Source: Pelargonium nanum
Lineage: Eukaryota; Streptophyta; Magnoliopsida; Geraniales; Geraniaceae
Reading direction: 5' to 3'
Assembly (NCBI GenBank): GCA_036897485.1
Contig: JAYMTF010000071.1
Location: forward strand, 1 to 58,619
DNA: 58,619 nucleotides
The first letter of the stretch is position 1. Every line of letters starts with the position of its first letter. Shown in pieces: positions 13,116 through 24,913 of the stretch. The notes beneath the pieces are model-generated. The model was not told the origin of the DNA and searched no databases. It saw only the letters and a list, made by a program, of their open reading frames with translations. A program made the translations under genes and the position numbers.

Positions 13116-13357
13116 CTCCCTGTTCCAAAATAAGTGTCTTGTATTTCTTTTTGGGAAAATTAAAGAGAAGTTAGCGTTGGACATTCTCCCTTATACTCTC
13201 GTGTGCATGTGTTGTAACAAACTCAAGGGGGTCCAATTAACTTATTATAGGGATACTATTGGTAATTCATGCATAATTACCTTCCTCAAAAGGAAAGATG
13301 ACTCATTTGGGGACAAAAATGGTACAAAAACAAAGACACATTTTGGGACGTAGGGAG
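13116..13357. mobile_element. Stowaway-type MITE in the P1 3'UTR intron
   Basis: The left end is TA-CTCCCTGTTCCAAAATAAG and the right end is ATTTTGGGACGTAGGGAG-TG, giving terminal inverted repeats of the CTCCCTCCGTCCCAAAAT type typical of plant Stowaway (Tc1/mariner) MITEs. The TA target is kept on the left and degraded to TG on the right. The core GCATGTGTTGTAACAAACTC is shared with the copies at 43947-44196 and 21690-22131. Confidence 0.8.
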
Positions 13358-13947
13358 TGATATTTTTGTTTTTCAAAAGTTCTTGAAATATGTGAAAATA
13401 TTGCGTATTTGGTTATTTGTCATTGGCACATCATCCATAAAACCAACGAAAATTGATTGGTCTCATTATGTGGATGTTTTGTATGTTTTATCCTGTTAGT
13501 AATCTCAATTTTAGAATTTCAATCAATATAGGCAATTTGGTTTGTGAAATTCAATTTCCCTTTACTATGCAGGAATATTGCCAGCCACTAGCCGAATGAT
13601 CCGAGCATAATGGAAGATGGCAAGAGAAAGTTTAAGCTTTATTACCCTGTTGTAGCTGGTTTTGATTCATAACAACTGAGCATTCCGGACTGGTTTGTGT
13701 CTCTGTAATAAGTGTTCATGTTTCCATGATATAGTCAATTATGAATATTGTTCTATTTTCGGTTTCTGGTTATTGTTTTTCGCTCTTCATATGTTGTGCG
13801 TTTGTTAGATTTTTCCGCTTTGGTTTGAGTTCACGAGTAATGAAAACTTTTTCTCTGCATGTTTAATTTTCCCGATCTTAGCGCCACTTGTGCATTAGCA
13901 AATTGGTAGTTTGTTGGTTGGAAAACAGATTTAGCCGTATGGCTCGT

Positions 13948-14066
13948 CGTTTAGTCATAGCGTAGATTATAGTTTTGTGCATTCATTGGAAGGAACCTAT
14001 TGTTGGCGTTTAGTCATAGCGTAGATTATAGTTTTGTTCATCCATTGGAAGGAACCTATTGTTGGC
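13948..14066 (+). repeat. 59-bp direct tandem duplication
   Basis: A 59-base unit starting CGTTTAGTCATAGCGTAG at 13948 repeats at 14007 with only a few changes, ending near GAACCTATTGTTGGC. It lies just downstream of the P1 3'UTR exon. Confidence 0.85.
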
Positions 14067-14880
14067 TTTTACCAAGGACACTGATTAAACAATCTTGTGA
14101 CGTGATGCACTTGTAGGTAACCATTGTAAACACCTTGTCACCATCCAGTGCAGATAAAATATAATCATTGGCTTGCAACATTTTTAGGGATAGTTGTTTC
14201 TCTTGAGGTCTCAAGTTCGAGCCTCGACTGTTACGCTTGCTTATAAAATTTATAAAAAAAACTAACGTTGTTACTCGGGAGCTGCTCGTTGGTAGCAGTA
14301 TGTTCATAAGTATACCCGACAATGCCAGCCTAGATGGGTCGGGTAAAAACACGTGTTCTTTTTGGATTACTTTTCGCCACATAGCAGGACAAAATAGAAT
14401 CGATAAAAAGCTAAAAATATGTATTGGCAGGCAAATTCACAAGGCTCAATACTGTAATTGAACTGGGGTATTGTGATAACTGATCATGCAAGTACAATAT
14501 GATAATATGTTTAACACAAACACGACATATTTAGTGATCGTGTAGTTACATTTGTTTGTGTCAGCTATCTAAAATGAAAGTTCTAAAACTGTGTCGTGCA
14601 TGTTTCATAAGTTCAGCATAAACACTGATAACTGAACATACTATATGTCAAGTCCTGATACGCTTAGATATTGTAAGCTGATCTTGATCCCATCACTCAA
14701 AAGATCAAAAAAATATATAACAAAAATTTAGAACATTCACATTCATTCATGCTAATTAGAGGAACATAGTCTCGAAGGTCATTTACAAAGTGGCTACCTA
14801 TCCACACGTCTAGTCACACACTCGTAACACATTCATTCAAGTTTATGAAAATCATAGCACTATCAGAAACATACCCCGAT
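14067..14880. other. Intergenic between P1 and SRPP/REF 3' ends
   Basis: No gene was seen. A B-box-like string (CAAGTTCGAGCC) near 14210 suggests a degraded SINE. The two neighbouring genes converge here, so the stretch should contain both 3' ends. Confidence 0.45.
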
Positions 14881-14896
14881 ATGTGGACTCGGCCTT

Positions 14897-16424
14897 CTAA
14901 TCCGAATCAGAATCCGAACTGCCAGATGCAGCCTCCTTCTCCACTTTCTTCCCACCCTCCATCTGCTTATACGTTTTGCTGATCTCGTCAATGGGGACCA
15001 AAGGTAAATACCCGACGCCGGTGTAGCCCTTCTGAGACAAATCCTTGACAAGATGATTGTACTTCTCGGACCAATGTGCAGCCGTGGGAACAGCCATCTC
15101 GGCCACCATGTGGACTGGTGGAACACGGTTGAGTCCGACAAAGATCCTCACTGTTGAGTTCAGGAGCAGCTGCTTGGACTCTGCGGCAGCATAATGCACA
15201 GCTGCACGAGGCCCCCCAGATCGAGCCTCGTTTACGAGCTTTTGAGCCTTCTCTGATGCCGACTTAACCAGATTATGAGTTTGGTGGGCAACCTGTTTAG
15301 CCAATGGCGGGGCATGCTCATCAAACTTGTGGGTAGCTTCGTCTACCTGCATTCATCAAGATATTCAGTAAGTTGAGCTTAAAGTAGGCAGTTCTGTCAA
15401 AACAATGACAATATGGGAACCCAAAAAGGAGTAAAATCATGGCCCTAAAGTCACTAACAGTTAAGTTGCATTTTGATAAGAAGTTTGGGTTCGTGAATGA
15501 GACATATCACAATTCAAATGATATCATAGACAAGAGAATATAATTCAAACTATTGACAAACAATCAAACCAATAAGTCCAAGCAAAATTTGAACTTCCAA
15601 CAAAATCAACATACTGTGGGCACAAATACAAAGAAAAGGAACTGGATCATAAAATAGCAACAAGACGTTAAATAGTGTAGCATTGGAAAATCCCACGAAC
15701 AAGGAGTGCTTCTCTAAACAACTATCTTCAACGCGAAATAAATCCAATTCTACAACCACAGTTGTTAATAAAATACAAATAAAGCACAGCACAGATGTTT
15801 TCCACAAGTCAGGACTTTCTAACAAGCTCAAAAATGCCACCAACATTTGCTGAATTTGCTCTGTATTAGCAAATTAATCATGAGACCAATGTTCACATGC
15901 AAGTTCCTAACAACTCAAGTTTATGTAACTCTCTAGGATCTAAAATTTCCTATAAGAACAAATTCAAGAATAATTAGCCATCTAATGATGCAGCATATCA
16001 TAGACACCACATGCACAGACTAATTGAAGCATCAAAATCACAAAAATATAGATACCAACCCTATTCAACACAAATATCAGAAACCACAACTCAACATCAC
16101 AAACCTACACAATTCAGCTTATAAAATAAGCACACACAAAAAAGTTTGACAGATCTAAATCCAAAATTAGGTAGCAGAAGAATCAATAACTACCTTCTTG
16201 TCGAAGAAACCAAGAACATCATCAGGCACGCCCTTGAATTTGTCATAAACCGGTCCAACAACGGCCGTCACAGCACCTTCCACGGTTCCGACGGTAGATC
16301 TCAGCGGACCAGAGTTCCGCTTCGCGTAATCGTACAGATTCGAAACACAGACCAGCGCGTGAATCGCGGCCACTCTCACGATCCCCAGGTGCTTCAGTTC
16401 CTGATGCTTCTTCTCCTCAGCCAT
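14897..16424 (-). CDS. LDAP: SRPP/REF family lipid-droplet-associated protein
   Basis: Two coding exons are inferred, 16194-16424 and 14897-15346 (226 aa), joined in phase 0. The REF domain covers most of the protein, with family-typical stretches such as VSNLYDYAKRNSGPLRSTVG and VEGAVTAVVGPVYDKFKGVP. The second exon continues with NEARSGGPRAAVHYAA and a region near VPTAAHWSEKYNHLV. The C-terminus is a short serine/aspartate tail. Known family: small rubber particle protein/rubber elongation factor relatives; in non-rubber plants, LDAPs coat cytosolic lipid droplets. A 5'UTR intron appears to end at CAG just before GTTGAGATG; its donor is near 16537. Gene order next to P1 and F-box/MYND supports an At1g67360-like orthologue, though the exact paralogue is inferred. 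Confidence 0.93.
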
Positions 16425-16659
16425 CTCAACCTGCGCACAGAACAAAAAAAAACAGAGAAAACGCCATGAGAATCGAGATCAATCGATCGCTAAAAGATGA
16501 AGAATCGCAAGAACAAGCTGTAGATTCGAGATCGAACCTTCTCGATTAGGGTTTTGGTCTCTGCGCTTGATCGATCGATCGTTCTCTCTCAGCTTCTCGT
16601 GCTTTTCTTGGTGACTCCGTAACTGAATCTGAGAGCACTGGTTGTGTGTGGGTGAGTAT

Positions 16660-17590
16660 TTATGGTAGAGAAACTAGCTGGGCTTGGGCGCGATCAATCC
16701 AACGGCTGAGATGAGATCAAGAATTGAGTGAAGTGGGCCCCACGGGTTGAACCAGCCTATCAGGAGAGATCTACGGATTTGTCGGTTTTGAGTGTGGGCC
16801 CAGCAGGTCCACGAGCAATTGCTGAAGACTACTATTCTAGAGTTACGTAGAGGCTTCGAGAGGGACACGTGGCTGGTGTCAGTGTGCTTGGTATACTGGA
16901 ATATTTACTTTTTCAATTTTTAAATAAAACAAAACAGATTCTAAATTTTAGCATAAAATATTAGACTTAAAATCTTTATTCTATATATATATATAGGAAA
17001 AGGTATCTAAGCCAAATATTTTATAGATTAGTCTAAACCAAACAAATGAGGTAATGACATATCATTAAATTTCACCCATACCCACCCAAGTGAATTGGTG
17101 CCCCATCCGGATCTATGGCTTTTAACGATGTGTTATAATCTCATTAATGACTTAGCCTAAACCAAATAAATCTTGGCTTAGAATTCTAACTCTCTCTTAC
17201 ACGACATATATATATTTTCTCGTGTGTTAAATGTTTATATCAACATTCTTATGAAAATCATATTACATGAGCCATCTGTAGTATGGAAGAAAATATATAT
17301 AAGAATGTTGAAAAGAACATTATAAGATACATGAGAAAGTGAACTGAATATGTTGAATCATGTGTTATGGAAAATATAATATCGGTTTCAAATCTTCTTG
17401 TCGACTATATGGAGTGAGGCTTTAGGTTAAAATGAGAGATTTGATAGATTTATTATCTATGTCGTGTAGCTCAATTGATAAAAAGTAATCGTGAGGTGAG
17501 ATTTTAGATTAAAAGAGGAGAATTATACCTATCGTGTAGTGGTTCATCAAGATTCAAGAGTTCAAATATTTTTTGGGTTATGATGTTTCT
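16660..17590. other. Upstream region of SRPP/REF and MITE-like sequence
   Basis: 16660-16900 should be the promoter of the minus-strand SRPP/REF gene. At about 17005-17180 the ends CTAAGCCAAATATTT and AAATCTTGGCTTAG are inverted and close to identical, suggesting a MITE; no clear target duplication was seen. At 17455-17560 a SINE-like 3' segment (GAGGTGAGATTTTAG, then ATTAAAAGAGGAGAA) resembles the SINE at 38744. Confidence 0.45.
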
Positions 17591-17599
17591 TATGTTACT

Positions 17600-18681
17600 T
17601 ATTGCGTTGTGTTTAATAGGGGAAAGGAACGAGAGCGGTGCATAAAAATATGGTTTGTAAATACAATTCCTTTCTAATTTTATTGATTGATATGATGTCG
17701 TTGCTTCTTGTTGATTATCGGATTCTGCTATTTGACAGTGACGAGGTGATTAAGGATGCTACTGCCGAGAAGACGCAACTGTTAACAGTAAGTTGCATCC
17801 AAATTTTACTCCGAGTGATTTGCTATTTTGGTAAAGAAACAAGTCCACTGATAAATAAATTCAAGTGGCAATAATTGGAAGATCAAATATGATATGTGTG
17901 TTTTCTTGGACATACTTATTGCCTCGTGAATTTATCATGGACTCCCGTATGTTATTTTAAGGATTGAAGATATAAATGGTCCTGGAGGTATATATATACA
18001 CGCATATTATATTTGATCTTCTAACTATATTTTATATAATTATTAATGTTGATAGTATTCGATCTCAACCCCAAAACATGTGTAATTAATTACATAACCA
18101 GCGTTGACATGATAATGACATCTCATTATTGTATTGTCGGTCAGCGCATACTGTGTAATTAATTCATTTTATGTTTAATTCTAATTTTACGTCAGCTTAG
18201 CTAACAGAAAAGTTAACGGTACTTAATGTATGGACCATTTTGGTCATTTTTTTTAATATTTGAGGGACCATATTGAAATTAATTTTGTTCAGGTACCAAA
18301 ATGGCTCGTTTATAATGATTGGGAGACCAAAATGGTTTAATGATCTTTTGAATGTGTCTTGACCTTTATTAATTGAGGATATGTGCAAATATGAGGCTAA
18401 AAGAAAGTGAATATAGTTAAATTTTATCGAAATAATTTTGCTTGCTTGTTGAATTTAAACTTAATAATTTGTAATAAAATAACTTGACATGTTGAAAATA
18501 GAGTTGATTGCAACTACATTTTAGTTTTATGCATTATATATTTTGTATACTTTATTGAATGGCTACTAATTATTTTTCCTATTTTTCTTATTGTTTAGGT
18601 CGATTATGGCAATGCCCAAAGAAATGTCAAACAAGCAGAGGCTGGAGCCAAGAAATTGCGTATAACAACATGTTATATTTG
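17600..18681 (+). pseudogene. Possible gene fragment, unknown
   Basis: Two spliceable segments share phase 0. One ends DEVIKDATAEKTQLLT with donor GTAAGT at 17788. The other starts after TTGTTTAG near 18600, encodes VDYGNAQRNVKQAEAGAKKL, then RITTCYI and a stop. A further short open block before 17650 may be another exon. The text looks protein-like (charged, alanine-rich, helix-prone), but no start, family or complete domain was recognised. It could be a remnant exon pair or chance. Confidence 0.25.
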
Positions 18682-18750
18682 ATTTGAAATTCTTAATTTG
18701 AAATGTCATTTAAACACTTCATGAAATTAGTGGTATGCTGACCAGACAAA

Positions 18751-19564
18751 ATAATTGTAGATAGTTATATCTATGAAGTCATGTTATGCACATACCTACA
18801 AGGGGTTTAGATCGTTTCATTTAGCGACACAATATTTTTATAAGTTACATCATTACTAACTGTGTTAAGTTTTTTTTTTTAATTTCCTTTTTTTAAAAAG
18901 ATTTTTTTTTTAATTTTCTTAGAAAAATCCATAAGTTGTTCAAAAAATTATTGATAAGTAGGAAATGGACTATGAAAAATTTGGGAACATTTTTTAGATA
19001 ATTTTTTTGTTTTCTTTTTTTATATTAACATTTTTGTATTATATTTGGAAAACTAATTTTTCTTTTAGTACTTTTAAAATTCCAAAACTTTCAAAAAAAA
19101 TTCTTCATATGTACAGAAGGAACGCAGAAGTTTTTAATCAAGTTTTGAGGAAATTTGATTAAGTTTTGAATTTATAAAAAAATATATAAAATTTTTGTAC
19201 CAAAACATCCCAAAAAATTCAAGAATGCATTTCTTATCTATTTAAATTTTTTTGTCATTTTTATTTTGTTTTTAATTTCGTCAGAAAACACACATTTTGA
19301 GAAATGTTACAAAAAGTTAAATAAACAAATAAAAATATCTCAAACAAAAATAAGAATGTTTTTTTTTACGTGTCGAATAATTTTTGAAATTTTCTAAGCA
19401 ATTTTTGAAATTTTAAGAAAAAAATTAAAAGAAAATTAGAAAAAACTTAATACCGTTAATAACGTTGCAACTTATAGAAACTTTGTGTAGCTGAGTGAAA
19501 CGATCTAAGCCTCTTGTAGTTATGTGCATAACATGACATCTTAGATGTAACTATTTGCAATTAT
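18751..19564. mobile_element. Long-TIR (MULE/foldback-like) non-autonomous element
   Basis: The left arm (about 18751-18880) contains GTCATGTTATGCACATACC and TTAGATCGTTTCATTTAGC. The right arm (about 19440-19564), read in reverse complement, contains GTCATGTTATGCACATAAC and TTAGATCGTTTCACTCAGC. The arms are inverted over more than 100 bases. The core is AT-rich with long T and A runs and has no transposase frame. The expected 9-bp duplication was not evident, so the exact ends are uncertain. Confidence 0.65.
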
Positions 19565-19569
19565 CTCTA

Positions 19570-21230
19570 ATTATTAATACACAATATATTTTTCTTTTTG
19601 TATCATTTATATAAAAGATTAATTTTATATATCAAAACTTTAGAAACACATTGTACCATACATGTTCAATCTCAACAGACCAAAGTTATTATAACCGAAA
19701 ATAAAACTTTTACAATTGTTCGCGACTAAATTTCATATTTTGAAAGTATTGCAAGATCTTCCCATTTTCAATGCTGTAAAATATGTTTTTATCAATAAAT
19801 GTAACCAAGAAATCATTCATCCGACACAAATCTAACAAATTTTGTTCTTCATTTTTACCTTCAAAACATGAAACCCGAGTAGACTAGTGAGTATTTTTTT
19901 TCTTTTTTGAAAGTTGTATTTGTTCACACTTGTCAAGTAAAATGTCTTTAAAACATCCATTTGTTATTTATGCTTTTTTATACATATTCTAATTAATTGG
20001 AGACTCAACACAAAACTATCATAACTTAGTTTGTAAATTAAACTATAGTTAAATTTAAGTGGAGAGATCCTAGGTTCAAAGTTGGGGGTAAGACTATTTT
20101 CTTTTAAATATTTCAGTGGAGGCAAGTATAAAAATTTCTTGAGATAAATATGAAAAATTATAAAATTTAATGGTATTTTTTGAAAAAACAATCAGTAGGG
20201 GGCAACAACCCCCACTTACCTTGTTGTGCATTCGTCTCTGGTGGCATGTTATGGGTTCAAGTATAAATGTAATTCATGTTATAACACGATACGAAATTAG
20301 CGTGTTTGAGCTTGCACCTTTTATTTCACACATCGGGCATAGGCAGAGGATTATCAATCTCCTAAAATCAAAACATGACGAAGATGTGTAACATCTGATG
20401 TCAATGTTAGGTGTTATTGAGCCTTCTCTCTTCAAAATTTAACTAAAAAATTGAAATTCTTTCTCACATTTATAAACCAAGCACGAATTTTTTCCTAAAC
20501 CTAAGTTGGGGATCAACAACCTCTCGGAACCAAAACAAGATGAAGATATTATAACGTGGCGGATCATATCAACAAAATAATTGAATAATTTTTTAAATAT
20601 ATTTTAAACTCTATGTCAATTCACTTCACGGAGAAATTAAAAACGTGAATGATTGTTTTAGGTCTATATTTAAGAATTCAGAACTATTTTAAGTTAGAAA
20701 ATAAAACAAATTAGGTCTTTTACCTCTAAAGATTTGGTAACTTTAGTAGTTAATAGTAATATATTTACTACACAAAACTAAGTGATTAAAATCATTGAAT
20801 TCTAATCAAATTCAATGAGAAAAAAATTAGTAAATGTTAATTCAAAATATTACTACATTTAATATTGAGATAACTAGTGTATTTATTGTTAAAAAAACAA
20901 TAATAGAAAAATTATTTGACTCAATCAAAATTTTATTCTTTTTTTTTTTTGGTAAACGACATCATGAAACCACCAAACCAATCAAACCTCTATCCAAAAA
21001 TTAAAAAAACAAAAAAACACCACCAAACCAATCAAACCTAACTCTTTGAACAAAGTGATTTTCAAGAGCTAAAAAGAAACACCTGTTTTCCTTTTATCTC
21101 CATATTTTCTCAATGAAATAAGAAAAAGCTATAACAAATTATACAAAAAAGAAAGATACACACAAGTACATTACATTCTTGTTGCAAAACTTAAGCTCAG
21201 AGCAAGAAAGTACCAAAGTGGCCTCTCTCA
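19570..21230. other. Intergenic, AT-rich
   Basis: Nothing coding was recognised. A GGTTCAAGT B-box-like word occurs near 20257, next to a small GGGGGCAACAACCCCC palindrome at about 20197. 20935-21040 repeats the word CACCAAACCAATCAAACC. Confidence 0.4.
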
Positions 21231-21233
21231 GAA

Positions 21234-22713
21234 TCAAACTCCACCTCTAGCTGAAGCTATTTTCTCTCGAAGATTGAATTTACTGGCGATCAGTGGCCGG
21301 ACATCTTCAACTCCGACCAAGCTCTCCAAAAACGGAAGCAAGCAAAGCAATTCTTGATCCGAACGATCATCAAACCAGCTCTCAATCGGTATCCCATTGT
21401 CAACTTGGAACCCAAATGCCTGACAAAAGCACGTTGCGTTACTTACAAAATTGAGATTTCATTTCCAAGAAAAAATGTATTCACCGTGTCACAAAATGAA
21501 TGTCAACTAGCTAGAACTGGCAATATGGATCCAAACCCGTTAGGGAACCAATATCCGACTTGCATTTTTGCGGGTTTGGATAACCTCAAATAAACCCGGT
21601 TAATTTCAGGTTAGGTAAGCGATGAAAGGCACATGTCGGCTCAAGCACCCCACACATTTTCTATGTAGAATTACAACCCAAAATCGTAAAAATTAAGCTG
21701 AGGGTCCACTCTTCTATTTTTTGTAGTAATTAAGAATAGACTAGTCGTAATTTCACTCTTTTACCCCATCCCTGTGTACTCTTGTTGTAACAAAGTCAAA
21801 AGGGTTCAAACTAGAGTGGGCAATTTTGACCCGAGCCCGCGGGCATCGAAATCCAACCTGCATTTCGTGGGTTTGGGTAGTATAAATTCAACTCGATTCA
21901 TTATCAGATCAACTTACTCTGAAAAAACGAGAGAAGGCTAAACACACACCCTCTTGCAGGTCAAGTTCAGGTTGGATCTTTTCGACCCTAACTGAAACCC
22001 ATATTGTGAACTCTAGTTCCAACTTATCACATGGATATTATTGGTAACTCATGCATAACAAACTAATAAAAAAGAAAGGTGGACACCCATTATGTGACGG
22101 AATATTGTTCCATATGAAGTAGGGAGTTTGTGCAATAATACCTGTGGAGAGTTGTCGATTATGATAACACGCGACAAGTCACGCCCAAGAACTGATAAAT
22201 CTTTGAGGTAGTTGCCATCCACAAATACACAGGAATCACGATAAACACGATGGCGAATCATCTTCCTCTTTGGATCAAGCACATTTAGAAGTTGTTCTGC
22301 ATATATACTCTGACTTGCTGTAAATATGATAATTTCAAAGAGGCTGGAAACTCTTTCCATGAAGTCTTTGAGGTGAGGACGGCAACGAACGTATACTGTA
22401 TGCTCCTTGAGGTTGAAATTTACTGAAAATGTGAAGTCCGCGTCATCACAAGGTTCCAGCGAGGAGTGCACCAGAGTCTCTGCCAATTTAATCAAAAGGC
22501 ACCAAAAATGTTATAAACACAAGACAAGATATTTTCAAATAGTAACGCAAATAATAAGTGGATTGGTGCACGTAGCCTAATCATGAATCATATGTATTTT
22601 CTCATGTAGCTGAGGTCACATCCAGTCTACCATCCAATGTCATAAGAGGGTCATTTTAGTCATTTACTCCATTTAAACGGGCAGGAATCATTACATGGAA
22701 AAACATTATATAC

Positions 22714-22744
<31 letters not shown>

Positions 22745-24913
22745 GAAATATCATTTTCCTGATAATAATGACCTTAAATATTACATGGAGGAATTTATGG
22801 GTGTCTAAACGTAGGTTGCAAGAGTTACAATTTTCAATTTGGACAATCTCATATTTGCTAATATACCAATATTCAACAAGCACCCGCCATTTAATAGAAT
22901 TAAACTCATGAGCCATGTTTTTTTTTTCCTATCACTATGTTAACAAAAAACGCAGCTGATGACTCACAAAATAATAATATCAAAACCCACAAATATGCTG
23001 GTTTGTCCCAAAAACTTACTGATTTAAGAATGCGAGAGAGTAAGGGAAAAGCAAGATTGAAGACCTAATGACTCTGTTTTTAAACCTTACCATTGCCAAA
23101 ACAATATCTATACCCTAACTTTCTGTCATAATTCCCAAACTTCCAATCCTCATAGTATCCAACTATAATTTCATAGCCCTAAGAAAACACAAATTCCATC
23201 ATAAAAAGAGGCAGCCCAACATGAGGCTCCCACAAATTTTGGAAATTTTACGCAATACTTACAGATTGCACACATTAATTTCAAAATAAGAAAAATACTA
23301 GAACAATAAGTAAATAGTAAATACAGTTCTTACCATCCAAGTCCAACACAAGAGTAGTAGCCGGGCAACTACGTGTCTGTTTAGGCAGCAGCATGGGCCG
23401 AAACGTCGGAACAACTGTTGACAAGTCTGGTAAGTTCTTTATGAACAAATAGGGATCGAAGTCATCAAATTCCTCGTAATCCTCATCCTCCACACAAACA
23501 TCAGTTGACATAGAGTCTTGACCGTGCTCATCAACACATTCCAGCTTTGAGTTTTTCATGGCAAGATATATGGCAGAGACGTCGGATGAAAGGTTGCCTC
23601 CTAAATCCCCATCACTACAAGAATTTGCAGCAGCAGCAGCAGTATCTAGACTAAGCATCTCATAACCCCAGTTTTGCTCACTTGAATTTGTGGATAACGT
23701 AGTGATTTCCATGTCATTAGGACCAGTATTAAAAGTGTAATCAATGTAATTCTTCTCCTCTGCAGAATTGAATCCAGAAAATTTTACAAGTAAACAAGAA
23801 GTGAGAATGAGTAGTGTTAAAAACACATAAAGGCACCTATGAGAGCTCATAAGCTTTCTATGGAAAAGCAAACAAACACAATAACCACGACATTTCCCAA
23901 GTAGCCAATTGGGAAATAATCAATTTCTATCAACTACCTCCACTGGTAATGTCCTCTCCAGCACTTTTCGATGTCTGAAAGCTTGGAGAAAATATAGTTT
24001 CAGATGCATGATGAGGAGCTTCCTCGCTACAATCCTGCAATGACCATAGGAATCATTCCAGAGAATCTTGGATGTCCAAACAGAAAATGCACAGCGTTTT
24101 TTTCTTTCTTTTTTAAGCAAGTTTTGTAGAACAGACAAACACAACCCAAGGCAGATAGGACCGACCAATTACCTTACAATCCATGGATGTCTCCTTAACT
24201 GCATCATGCCCTAAACAGGCATCAGAAAGCTCATCAGACATCAAATTGCACCTGGTATTCAAATCTGTCACAGCAATGGGCTTTCTGTTTTTCTTCGGAA
24301 GGGTGCTAACTGAAGAATCGGTGAGAATTAAAGTTAAATTCACAGGCATAGTATCAATGAGTTTAACAATTAACAAACATACAAAAAGGACACAGGCATT
24401 CTGAAAATTACCATAGCCACAAACCTAATGCAAGTGCAGACAGATTACAGTGCACTGATGATAATTCTAAACCGTACATTATCTCAAATCATTATAGAGC
24501 AATCTAGAGCCACAGTTGACATGCAGTCTATTCAAGATATGCTTAAAAACATAGAATAAAAGCAGACGAACAACGATTGAAATAATAGTACTCCATTTCC
24601 AGTGTACACTACTAAACTGCATTTGGACTAAAAAAAAACACATTTGTCTAGTAGTACAATACATGATGATCTGTATTCCACACTGGAAGACATAATACAT
24701 TTCATCTTGCTTTTGAATATAATGAACGTAAAGAAGATACAGAGAGGATGACTAACCAGGCTTAACCTTTCTCACCGAAGATGTAATTAGCTCGCTAACT
24801 TTCTTTTCTGCAACTTGTACATTCTCAGATGCCTTCTTCTGGGATCTTGAAACCCTAGTACTGACATTCTCTCTAACAGCATTTCTTCCAGAAACTCTTT
24901 TCTTGGTTTGCAT
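21234..24913 (-). CDS. SSP4: SCP1-like CTD small phosphatase (SSP4/SSP4b type)
   Basis: Six coding exons are inferred: 24757-24913, 24173-24309, 23938-24034, 23334-23759, 22142-22479 and 21234-21419 (446 aa). All phases fit. The N-terminal half is low-complexity and acidic ([19 protein letters not shown]). The C-terminal FCP1/NLI-interacting-factor domain has the HAD motif [57 protein letters not shown] and ESWFDD. Known role: Mg-dependent phosphatases acting on phosphoserine in the RNA polymerase II C-terminal domain and other substrates. The long N-terminal extension and length fit Arabidopsis SSP4/SSP4b. An intron splits the catalytic DxDxT motif after the second Asp. A 5'UTR intron probably runs from about 25841 to about 24922. 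The intron at 21420-22141 carries nested MITEs. Confidence 0.92.
21690..22131. mobile_element. Stowaway-like MITE split by a hAT-like MITE
   Basis: Flanks of the inner element match the Stowaway copy at 13116-13357. The left part reads GTTGTAACAAAGTCAAAAG. The right part reads ATATTATTGGTAACTCATGC and ends near GAAGTAGGGAGT. The corresponding words in the other copy are GTTGTAACAAACTC and ATACTATTGGTAATTCATGC. The left end is degraded, so the start is approximate. The whole lies inside the last intron of the phosphatase gene. Confidence 0.6.
21812..22015. mobile_element. hAT-type MITE nested in a Stowaway-like MITE
   Basis: The ends are TAGAGTGGGCAATTTTGACC and, reversed, TAGAGTTCACAATATGGG. 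Flanking 8-mers are GTTCAAAC (21804-21811) and GTTCCAAC (22016-22023), which differ at one base. An 8-bp duplication plus TAGAG...GGCAA termini points to the hAT superfamily. There is no coding capacity. Confidence 0.75.
22720..22745. repeat. TA/TACA microsatellite
   Basis: Runs of TACA pass into (TA)n in an intron of the phosphatase gene. Confidence 0.8.

Noticed and set aside
16146..16469. 107-codon plus-strand frame over SRPP/REF exon 1
   Set aside because: Antisense shadow of the conserved REF domain exon.
21507..21600. Additional hAT-type MITE beginning TAGAACTGGCAATATGG
   Set aside because: The left terminus and AACCCG words are present, but no right terminus or duplication was found; probably a truncated copy.
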